Part shown: in pieces, positions 1 to 5,512 of the stretch
How positions within the stretch are numbered: the first letter of the stretch is position 1
Layout: every line of letters starts with the position of its first letter
Assembly (NCBI GenBank): GCA_945897655.1
Contig: CAMDHB010000226.1
Coordinates: 1 to 6,003 of the forward strand
DNA length: 6,003 nucleotides
Direction: 5' to 3'
Source: Pseudorhodobacter antarcticus
GTDB taxonomy: Bacteria; Pseudomonadota; Alphaproteobacteria; Rhodobacterales; Rhodobacteraceae
Program-made: the position numbers and the translations under genes
The notes under the pieces: generated by a model
Database searches by the model: none
Told to the model about the DNA's origin: nothing
Seen by the model: the letters and a program-made list of their open reading frames with translations, nothing else

Positions 1-2
1 TT

Positions 3-125
3 CCTAACAGCGACCCACCGGCCGTCAGGGTCATCTCCGACAACAAGCACTATCCCGAATACGAGCGCACCGCTGAGGAGATCAACATCATCGGACGGAT
101 TCGCTGGTTTGCGCGGGAAATCTGA
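3..125 (+). CDS. S24-family (LexA/CI-like) phage-type repressor, C-terminal end only
   Basis: An open frame enters from the left edge and ends at a TGA at 123-125, giving 40 residues. The tail reads RVISDNKHYPEYE, then a short acidic stretch, then INIIGRIRWFAREI. This is the usual ending of S24 peptidase-type repressors: a 'SDN..YP' strand carrying the catalytic-lysine fold's last part, followed by 'I.IIGR..W..R' at the C terminus. In this family an N-terminal helix-turn-helix binds operators and the C-terminal S24 domain dimerises and may self-cleave after DNA damage. Only the very end is visible, so neither the DNA-binding domain nor the Ser/Lys dyad can be checked. It lies on the same strand as the recombinase block, which fits a phage or integrative-element control gene. 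An intact or truncated gene cannot be told apart here. Confidence 0.72.
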   Translation, partial: PNSDPPAVRVISDNKHYPEYERTAEEINIIGRIRWFAREI

Positions 126-250
126 CGCGGGTCACAGGCAAACGCGACTATTTGCGCAGCGCCCCGCACAGGCCCCTCAAGCCTCTGTTTTCACTTGAAT
201 ATCAGCGCCGCTTGGAGCCCATTTGGGCCACCAACTCGAAAGGCGCTCCC
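126..250. other. Gap between repressor and recombination operon
   Basis: This 125-base stretch separates the repressor stop from the first start of the recombination block. The frame of the downstream small gene stays open back to a TTG at 152, but no ribosome binding site precedes that TTG and the extra residues look unremarkable. If the block has its own promoter it should lie here. I see a TTGAAT at 195-200 but no convincing -10 box at the right spacing, so no promoter is called. Confidence 0.4.
239..243 (+). promoter_or_regulatory. Ribosome binding site deciding the start at 251
   Basis: AAAGG lies 7 bases before the ATG at 251. The alternatives in the same frame (TTG at 152, ATG at 260 and at 308) lack an equally placed purine run, so this motif favours 251. 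Confidence 0.45.
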
Positions 251-499
251 ATGCTCGATATGCTGTCCACCCCGGTTTCGGGACCCAATCCTCTATGCCC
301 TGACAAGATGTCTGCGCGCGCAAGGTTCGAGGAACTTGGTCGCATCCTCGCCGCTGGCGTCGTTCGCCTGAACGCGGCGAAGTCCAGTTCTTTATCTGCC
401 GCCGGCGGAGACAGTTTCGTGGACTTCCCGCCCCGCAAGAGCGGTGGTCGTCGTGTGAAACGTATCCACATCGGGGGAATTCATGCGAAAAACCAATAA
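251..499 (+). CDS. Small protein of unknown function preceding the DUF2924 gene
   Basis: This is an 82-residue frame whose stop overlaps the DUF2924 start by 17 bases. Around residues 20-60 it reads ARARFEELGRILAAGVVRL, then a serine-rich segment, then DSFVDFPPRKSG, then a basic tail. From memory, a short protein with an 'AR.R..E...ILAAG..RL' helix and a later 'S.LDF....SGH' segment often sits directly before DUF2924 / recombinase pairs in alphaproteobacteria. That recall and the overlapping layout are the main reasons to call it a gene. No catalytic motif, signal peptide or membrane segment is visible. It is probably soluble, basic and co-translated with DUF2924. Function is unknown. It could still be a chance frame, because GC-rich DNA gives many. 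Confidence 0.55.
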   Translation: MLDMLSTPVSGPNPLCPDKMSARARFEELGRILAAGVVRLNAAKSSSLSAAGGDSFVDFPPRKSGGRRVKRIHIGGIHAKNQ

Positions 500-983
500 G
501 ATGATTGATCGAGAGCTTAGCCCTGATCGGGCAAGAGATCGGACCGTTCTCTCCAGCCTTGCCGCACTGAAGGTAATGTCGGTCAAAGAGTTGAAAGCAG
601 AGTGGGAAAAGCTCATCGGCACCTCGGCTCCGAACAACAGCCGAGCCTTTCTCGAATTCCGCATTGCCTACCGGATCCAGGAATTGGCCTATGGCGGGCC
701 CGACCGCGAGACGCGGCGGATGCTGGACCTTCTGGCCGACGAGGTGGAGGGGCACAGCAAGCGCAAGCACCAGATCATCGACCCTCGCAATCCGGTCATC
801 GGCACGCGGCTCATTCGCGAGTGGGATGGCGTCGAGCACACTATCACCGTTCTGAAGGACGGCTTTGACTGGCAGGGGCGCAAGTTCAAATCGCTCTCCG
901 CCGTGGCACGCGAAATCACTGGCACCCGCTGGAACGGCTATCGCTTCTTCGGCATGCGTGAACGCAAGCGGGAGGCGGCCTGA
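483..983 (+). CDS. DUF2924 domain-containing protein
   Basis: This is a 166-residue protein. The N-terminal part (about 25-75) is helical and holds LKAEWEKLIGTSAPNNSR and a 'FLEFRIAYRIQELAYGG' helix. The C-terminal part (about 105-160) is the family hallmark: GTRLIREWDG, a VTVL-like strand, DGFDWQGRKFKSLSAVARE, and ITGTRWNGYRFFGM. Together these match DUF2924, a family of unknown function that in alphaproteobacteria commonly sits directly before a large serine recombinase. The start at 483 is supported by GGGGGA at 473-478. The stop overlaps the recombinase start by one base (TGATG), so translation is probably coupled. The role is unknown; a recombination accessory or directionality function is a reasonable guess from position alone. 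There is no signal peptide and no membrane segment, so it should be cytoplasmic. Confidence 0.9.
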   Translation: MRKTNKMIDRELSPDRARDRTVLSSLAALKVMSVKELKAEWEKLIGTSAPNNSRAFLEFRIAYRIQELAYGGPDRETRRMLDLLADEVEGHSKRKHQIIDPRNPVIGTRLIREWDGVEHTITVLKDGFDWQGRKFKSLSAVAREITGTRWNGYRFFGMRERKREAA

Positions 984-2308
984 TGGAAAACTCAACCCGC
1001 CCCGCCCGGCGCTTGCGGTGCGCCATCTACACCCGCAAGTCGAGCGAGGAAGGGCTCGACATGGAATTCAACAGCTTGGACGCCCAGCGGGAGGCCTGCG
1101 AGGCGTACATCGCCAGCCAGAAATCTGAGGGCTGGGTCGCCACGCGCGAACGCTATGACGATGGCGGGTTCTCGGGGGGAAATCTGGACCGGCCCGGCTT
1201 GAAACAGTTGCTGGCAGATATCGATGACGGCCTGATCGACATCGTGGTCGTCTACAAGATCGACCGTCTGTCACGCTCGCTGATGGACTTCTCCAAGCTG
1301 GTCGAGGTCTTCGACCGCAATGGCGTGACCTTCGTCTCGGTGACGCAGTCCTTCAACACAACCACATCCATGGGGCGGCTGACGCTGAACATCCTGCTGT
1401 CCTTCGCCCAGTTCGAGCGCGAGGTTATCGGCGAACGCATCCGCGACAAGGTGGCAGCCTCGCGCAAGCGGGGGATCTGGATGGGCGGGTACGTGCCCCT
1501 TGGCTACGATGTTCAGGACCGCAAGTTGGTGGTGAACGAGGCCGAGGCCACCTCCGTACAACAGATTTTCCAGCGGTTCATTGATCTGGGCTCCGCCACG
1601 GTGCTGGCACGCGAACTGCGTGGTGAGGGTTTCCGCAGCAAGCAGGGCACGCTGATCGACAAGGGCTACCTGTACCGGCTGCTGAACAATCGGGTGTATC
1701 GGGGCGAAGCATTGCACAAGGGGAAGGCCTACCCCGGTGAACATGACGCCATCATCGACGCAGATCTCTGGGCTAGCGTGCATGCCATCCTGCAGGAAAG
1801 CCCCCGCAAGCGGGCCAACAACAGCCGCGCCCAGACGCCAGCGCTGATGAATGGGCTGATCTTCGGCGGAAATGGCGCGGCTATGACGCCGACCAGCACG
1901 AAGAAGGGGACCAAGCTTTACCGCTACTCTGTGTCAATGGACGTGATCCGGAACCGCGAGACCGGCGAGGAGACCGCACCTATGCGGCTCGCCGCCGGAA
2001 TGGTTGAGGACGCGGTCTTGACCGAAATTCGGCGCATTCTGCAAACGCCGGAGGTCGTGACACAGGTGTTTGCCGCCATGAAACGCGACAGTGGCGGGGC
2101 ATCGGAGGCGGATGCCATCGCAGCCCTGCGCGAGTTCAAGGCCCTCTGGTCGCAACTCTTTCCGGCCGAACAGGCCCGTATCATCCAGCTGCTCGTGCGG
2201 CGGGTCACCGTCACGGCCGCTGGGCTGGAGGTCGACATTCGGCGTGAAGGCATCGCGGGGGTCATCCGTGAGATGGTCGCGCCCCGCAGGCTGGAGGCCG
2301 CAGAATGA
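983..2308 (+). CDS. Large serine recombinase (resolvase N-terminal plus recombinase domain)
   Basis: This is a 441-residue site-specific recombinase. The resolvase catalytic domain spans about 10-160. It shows AIYTRKSSEEG with the likely nucleophile Ser20 and Arg18, SLDAQREACE, DDGGFSGGNLDRPGLKQLL, YKIDRLSRS with Arg95 and Arg98, and LLSFAQFEREVIGERIRDK leading into the long E helix. The recombinase domain (about 165-270) holds the typical GGYVPLGYD and YLYRLLNNRVYRGE segments. A zinc-ribbon-like region follows at about 289-340, but without the zinc cysteines. The C-terminal part holds the alphaproteobacterial-style LWSQLFPAEQARIIQLLV segment. GGGAGG at 970-975 lies 7 bases before the ATG and supports this start. 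Enzymes of this family cut and rejoin DNA through a phosphoserine link, integrating or excising elements at short att sites. All expected catalytic residues are present, so it looks intact. Its target site is not identified. Confidence 0.95.
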   Translation: MENSTRPARRLRCAIYTRKSSEEGLDMEFNSLDAQREACEAYIASQKSEGWVATRERYDDGGFSGGNLDRPGLKQLLADIDDGLIDIVVVYKIDRLSRSLMDFSKLVEVFDRNGVTFVSVTQSFNTTTSMGRLTLNILLSFAQFEREVIGERIRDKVAASRKRGIWMGGYVPLGYDVQDRKLVVNEAEATSVQQIFQRFIDLGSATVLARELRGEGFRSKQGTLIDKGYLYRLLNNRVYRGEALHKGKAYPGEHDAIIDADLWASVHAILQESPRKRANNSRAQTPALMNGLIFGGNGAAMTPTSTKKGTKLYRYSVSMDVIRNRETGEETAPMRLAAGMVEDAVLTEIRRILQTPEVVTQVFAAMKRDSGGASEADAIAALREFKALWSQLFPAEQARIIQLLVRRVTVTAAGLEVDIRREGIAGVIREMVAPRRLEAAE

Positions 2309-2691
2309 TCAAGCCGGACGATACGATCCGCGTGCTGATCCCGTTGAAATTGCGCAAGAAGAACGGGCGGCCGAAGATCATGCCGCCCGCCGACTATCGA
2401 CCGAGCGAAGATCAGGCGCAGGATCCGCACATCCTGCGGGCCATCGGCCGCGCATGGGGCTGGCGGCGGCGCATGGATGCCGGTGAGTTCGCCACCATTC
2501 AGGAACTGGCCGAGGCCGTGGGACTGGCGGAGCGCCATGTCAGCAGGCAGCTGCGATTGGCGTATCTCGCTCCGGAGGCTCTGAAGCGCCTGACATGCGG
2601 GCGCGAGGCGTCGGCGGTAAGCCTATACAATCTTTGCTTTGTGGCGGGGGAGACTTGGATAGAGCAGGTGGGTCGGGCTGTTGGAGAATGA
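2305..2691 (+). CDS. Small helix-turn-helix-like protein of the recombinase operon
   Basis: This 128-residue protein starts inside the recombinase stop (ATGA overlap), with GGAGG at 2293-2297, 7 bases upstream. The N terminus (1-30) is basic (LIPLKLRKKNGRPKIM). Residues 42-57 hold a RAIGRAWGWRRRMDAGE segment. Residues 62-86 (FATIQELAEAVGLAERHVSRQLRLAYL) look like a helix-turn-helix, followed by LAPEALKRL, similar to the DNA-binding part of ParB/KorB-like proteins. Such small genes commonly follow DUF2924-linked recombinases in alphaproteobacteria and are usually left as hypothetical. A DNA-binding accessory factor for the recombinase, for example a directionality or regulatory factor, is plausible but only inferred. 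The last 30 residues contain two cysteines and show nothing recognisable. Confidence 0.82.
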   Translation: MIKPDDTIRVLIPLKLRKKNGRPKIMPPADYRPSEDQAQDPHILRAIGRAWGWRRRMDAGEFATIQELAEAVGLAERHVSRQLRLAYLAPEALKRLTCGREASAVSLYNLCFVAGETWIEQVGRAVGE

Positions 2692-2952
2692 AGGGTGAGA
2701 TCGACCTGAACGGCCCATAGCCGACACTCGGAAAGGGGAGACTGCTTTTGAAGAGTGCCAAAAAGCGGTCATTCCTTGTTGCCGCAAAGGGACCCTTCGG
2801 GGGCGCCCGGTGTGGCATCCTGCCGAAAGTCTGCCCTTGGATCAGAGGCTGGGTCAGACAACACCGCAAGCGTGCCGAAAGCGACAATTCTTGCTGGGCA
2901 GAGCGAGCCAGGGGTTGCGGAGCCGTCTCACGGGATCCGGCGGAGGATACGG
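2692..2952. other. Convergent intergenic region between two operons
   Basis: These 261 bases separate the ends of two converging operons. Several open frames cross it on both strands, but they have weak starts, low-complexity or Arg/Ser-rich content and no recognisable motif, so none is called. I find no good terminator. There is a CCC-TTCG-GGG mini-hairpin near 2796-2805 and an imperfect inverted repeat at 2829-2836 / 2851-2859, neither with a T run. A short direct repeat, TGCCGAAAG, occurs at 2821 and near 2874. It could contain a degraded remnant of an older gene or one end of an integrated element, but the sequence does not settle this. Confidence 0.5.
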
Positions 2953-3987
2953 TCATGGTTTTGGGACGGCACTTGCCCGCATCGTGCCGCGCCAGATCGG
3001 CCGAGCCGTCAAAATGATCCGGTCTGCGGTCATGGTCTCTGACGGGCTCAGGCTTGCCACCACGAACTGGGCAATTTCGGTATACGGCTGGGCAAATGTG
3101 GTCAGATCATAGCCCGCCCAATCCGCCTGCGCGATATCGTCAAAACCGAGGATGCACAGGTCTTCGGGCAAACGCAGGCCGAATTCGAGGCGGGCGGTGT
3201 CGATACAGCCGCAGGCCATCAAGTCATTGATGCAGAACACCCCATCAGGGCGCTCCAGCCCCACCAGCAATTCGCGCATCGCCTGTTGCCCGGTCTGATA
3301 GGTGGTGGATTGCCCGCGCCAGATCTGGGGTTCAATTCCTTCGGCGCGCAGAAAGCGGGTGAAAAGGTCCTCCCGGGCCAGCAGGCTTGGCGTGCGAACC
3401 GCGCGTGAAACAAGGGCGATCTTGTGGCATCCGGCCCGCAGAAACATCTGAACGGCACTGCGCATCGCCGTTTCATAGTCAATAGAGATATGCTGCACGT
3501 CGGCCAAGTCATCGGCACGGTTCACAAGGATCACGCGCTGGCCAAGTTCGACACAGCGCCGCACCATCAAGGCGGGGGGGGCACCGGACAGAACGATCGT
3601 GGCCGCCGCGCGGTAGTTCAAGGTCTGCTCCAAGGCTGCCGATGCGGCCGCGGGATCATCGCCCACGTTGATGATGATGCTGATACGCTGCGCGATTTGC
3701 AGCGCGGTCGTCAGGTGGTCCAGCAGTTGCGCGTGATAGGGTTTGTGCAGGTTCGAGACCAGAATGCAGACCGGGCGGCTTTCCTGCTTGGACAGGCCGC
3801 GCGCCAGAAAGTTGACGTGATAGTGCAGTTCCTCCGCCGCCTGCAGCACCTTGGCGCGGGTTTCGGCCGAAACCGAGGCCCCGTCGGTAAATGTGCGCGA
3901 CACGGCCGAGCGCGACACCCCGGCACGGCGCGCAACATCGGATGATGATGCGGCATGACCATTGCTGGCGATGGGTTTTGCCTTCAT
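2953..3987 (-). CDS. LacI-family transcriptional regulator
   Basis: This 344-residue protein has the family's usual length. The N-terminal helix-turn-helix spans about 15-40: SSDVARRAGVSRSAVSRTFT, then DGASVSAETRAKVLQAAEEL. The hinge helix region follows at about 56-67 (HVNFLARGLS). From about 72 on is the periplasmic-binding-protein-like effector domain, with VCILVSNL at its start, the late DGVFCINDLMACG strand-turn, and LGFDDIAQADW, the standard LacI/GalR effector-pocket segment. Such proteins bind palindromic operators and release them, or bind tighter, on binding a sugar or related ligand. Its ATG overlaps the upstream phosphatase stop by 4 bases (ATGA), so it is the last gene of the operon and probably regulates it autogenously. 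The ligand is not deducible. A run of eight C on the coding strand, at 3574-3581, encodes part of residues Ala-Pro-Pro-Ala. Confidence 0.95.
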   Translation of the reverse strand: MKAKPIASNGHAASSSDVARRAGVSRSAVSRTFTDGASVSAETRAKVLQAAEELHYHVNFLARGLSKQESRPVCILVSNLHKPYHAQLLDHLTTALQIAQRISIIINVGDDPAAASAALEQTLNYRAAATIVLSGAPPALMVRRCVELGQRVILVNRADDLADVQHISIDYETAMRSAVQMFLRAGCHKIALVSRAVRTPSLLAREDLFTRFLRAEGIEPQIWRGQSTTYQTGQQAMRELLVGLERPDGVFCINDLMACGCIDTARLEFGLRLPEDLCILGFDDIAQADWAGYDLTTFAQPYTEIAQFVVASLSPSETMTADRIILTARPIWRGTMRASAVPKP

Positions 3988-4634
3988 GTTCTGTCCGCCA
4001 TCGGCAGGGTTTCTTCCAATGCGCGCAAATGTTGGGCGGCGCGTGCGGCCCAGAGAGCGGCTTCAACAAGGATGGGTTTGGGGGCGCTTGGCCATTCAAC
4101 AGGGTCAAGTTGACGCATCTGCCGGACATGATCAATGGCATGGGCAAGGGTGGGAAAGGAATCCTTGCGTTCGAGATGCAGGAACAGGCTGACAAGTATG
4201 ACCGAACGGCTGCGTCCGCCGCGACAATTCACCAGAACATTCCCACCACTCGGCCAAGGATAAGTGATCTTGGTGGGCATCTGCTGACGCATCAACCCTG
4301 AAAGCTGGAGGTATCCGGCCAGAAGCATTTCGGCAGGGTTGCCTGGCCCATCGATCAGCCCAAGCTTGTAATACCGAAGTTGGGCGCGCCCGAAGGTCTG
4401 GTTCAGACTGTCAGGCGCGGGCGCATCGACAAGGTTCAGGTCCAGGTTCAGCGCGCAGTTCAGAACGGCCTTGATGCCATGCTGGGCCAGAAGCGCCGGG
4501 TTCGACGCGGCCTGGCGGTTGCCGACATAAAGATCGATTCCGTTGAAATCGGGGACAATCAGATGCATCGGGTCGCGGTTTGCCTCGGCTGCGTCAAACT
4601 GGGCGCGCAGGGTCTGGTTCTCGGGCGCGTTCAT
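3984..4634 (-). CDS. Dual-specificity / tyrosine-phosphatase-like protein
   Basis: This is a 216-residue protein. Residues 34-65 (DLYVGNRQAASNPALLAQHG, then IKAVLNCA) match the opening strands of dual-specificity phosphatases ('lyvGn..aa....L...gi..vlN'). The P-loop is VNCRGGRSRS at 135-144, a CX5R signature with nucleophile Cys137 and Arg143. Asp95 in KLGLIDGPGNP is the likely general acid. The His that normally precedes the Cys is Asn136 here. Members remove phosphate from phosphoproteins, but several act on phospho-sugars, phosphoinositides or RNA. Beside an inositol-monophosphatase homologue and a binding protein, a small-molecule substrate is conceivable. The ATG overlaps the upstream gene's stop by 4 bases and is preceded by GGAG at 4643-4646. 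No signal peptide is visible, so it is cytoplasmic. Confidence 0.85.
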   Translation of the reverse strand: MNAPENQTLRAQFDAAEANRDPMHLIVPDFNGIDLYVGNRQAASNPALLAQHGIKAVLNCALNLDLNLVDAPAPDSLNQTFGRAQLRYYKLGLIDGPGNPAEMLLAGYLQLSGLMRQQMPTKITYPWPSGGNVLVNCRGGRSRSVILVSLFLHLERKDSFPTLAHAIDHVRQMRQLDPVEWPSAPKPILVEAALWAARAAQHLRALEETLPMADRT

Positions 4635-5455
4635 CGGTCCGGCTCCGCCGCCAAGGACAGGGCTGAATCCAAAAGAGGGGCCAGTGCCGGAGTGCAGGCG
4701 CGCACACTGTGGGGCGCAGTCAAGGCCGCCAGATCGCTTAGTCGGTCGGTGGCGTCAGGGCCAAAGGGCAGCACGGAGCCGCCCGCCTCTTGCACCATCA
4801 GCATGCCCGCAAGGCAATCCCAGCAGTTCATCGCTGCCTCAAGATAGCCGTCAGATCGCCCTTCTGCGACCCAAGCCAGCGCAAGTGCACCCGACCCGCC
4901 ACGACGGATATTGGCCCCGGCTGTCAGGATATGGCCCTGCGCCGCCAGATAGCCTGAAATGGAATGTCGACGCGACCAACCCATCTCGACGCAGGCGACG
5001 TTCGGGTTGGTGGTAAGTGTCACAGACATTGGTGCACCATTCTTTTGCGCCCCTTTTCCACTTTGCGCGAACCAGAACTCGCCCGTCATCGGGTGAAAGA
5101 TGGCACCCAGCACCGGTACGCCATCCTCGCAAAAGCAGATGCAGACACAGAAATGCGGCACGCCGCGTGCGAAATTGGCCGTGCCATCGACGGGGTCGAT
5201 GATCCACAGACGGGCTGCCGGGTCGCCGCCGCCCTCTTCACCCAGAATGGCGTCATGGGCGAACGCCGCGCCAAGTTCGGCACGAATGAAGCTTTCCACG
5301 GCAAGATCGGTTTCGGTCAGGAAATCCTGCGGACCTTTCAGCGTGAAAGTCCCGGCAGTGCGCGCCACAAAACCTGCGCGGGCAAGATCGCCCGCCCTGG
5401 GGGAAAGGCCGCGCAGGAATTCCGCGCGCGAAGTTAGGTCAAGAGCCATATGCAT
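4631..5455 (-). CDS. Inositol-monophosphatase-family phosphatase
   Basis: This 274-residue protein has the family's usual length. Metal-site motifs appear in order: KGPQDFLTETD (40-50), the GEE motif at 72-74, WIIDPVDGTANF at 84-95 with Asp87 and Asp90, and WDCLAGMLMVQEAGG at 212-226 with Asp213. All the acidic ligands expected of a Mg2+-dependent, Li+-sensitive-type sugar phosphatase are present, so it should be active. Family members hydrolyse inositol-1-phosphate, fructose-1,6-bisphosphate, histidinol phosphate, 3'-phosphoadenosine phosphates and other phosphate esters. The exact substrate cannot be read from sequence. Two starts are possible: ATG at 5455, with GGGA 5 bases upstream, and ATG at 5449, with the same GGGA 11 bases upstream. 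The difference is two residues. It follows the binding-protein gene after 57 bases and overlaps the next gene by 4. Confidence 0.93.
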   Translation of the reverse strand: MHMALDLTSRAEFLRGLSPRAGDLARAGFVARTAGTFTLKGPQDFLTETDLAVESFIRAELGAAFAHDAILGEEGGGDPAARLWIIDPVDGTANFARGVPHFCVCICFCEDGVPVLGAIFHPMTGEFWFAQSGKGAQKNGAPMSVTLTTNPNVACVEMGWSRRHSISGYLAAQGHILTAGANIRRGGSGALALAWVAEGRSDGYLEAAMNCWDCLAGMLMVQEAGGSVLPFGPDATDRLSDLAALTAPHSVRACTPALAPLLDSALSLAAEPDR

Positions 5456-5468
5456 CAGTATCCCGATA

Positions 5469-5505
5469 ATGGCGCAGCCAAAGACCTGACCAAGGGCTGC
5501 GCCAT
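5469..5505 (-). terminator. Inverted repeat in the gap between binding protein and phosphatase
   Basis: ATGGCGCAGCC at 5469-5479 and GGCTGCGCCAT at 5495-5505 form a perfect 11-bp stem with a 15-base loop. It lies 7 bases after the binding-protein stop and about 13 bases before the phosphatase start. Read on the - strand it is followed by TATC rather than a T run, so it is a poor full terminator. In ABC-transporter operons, hairpins just after the binding-protein gene often protect the upstream transcript from 3' decay or cause partial termination, so the binding protein is made in excess. That role is inferred here. Confidence 0.6.
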
Positions 5506-5512
5506 GATGAAT

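Noticed and set aside
177..198. TCAAG ... CTTGA inverted pair as a repressor operator
   Set aside because: Five-base arms with a 12-base spacer occur often by chance, and an operator for the S24 repressor would be expected before that gene, not after it.
177..995. 272-codon open frame on the - strand opposite DUF2924 and the small gene
   Set aside because: It lies wholly opposite genes with recognisable family motifs, has no family-like motif itself, and mirrors the codon bias of GC-rich DNA.
1271..1783. Long - strand frame opposite the recombinase, and a similar one at 1924-2538
   Set aside because: Both are antisense to clear recombinase sequence, and their translations lack any recognisable domain.
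2829..2859. Imperfect inverted repeat GTCTGCCC / GGGTCAGAC as a terminator
   Set aside because: The stem needs a bulge, the loop is 14 bases and no T run follows on either strand, so a terminator is not supported.
126..2952. CRISPR array, tRNA, rRNA or insertion-sequence ends
   Set aside because: I see no regularly spaced repeats, no cloverleaf or conserved tRNA loop sequence, no rRNA sequence and no transposase or terminal inverted repeats.
2540..3112. Overlapping frames of 89-138 codons on both strands across the convergent region
   Set aside because: Several mutually overlapping frames in the same short stretch cannot all be real. None has a good ribosome site or recognisable motif, and the right-hand ones run into the LacI gene.
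3424..3945. 173-codon + strand frame opposite LacI, with comparable ones at 4380-4847, 4964-5437 and 5607-5954
   Set aside because: Each is a shadow of a - strand gene with clear family motifs; their own residues are Arg/Gly/Ala-rich without domain signatures.
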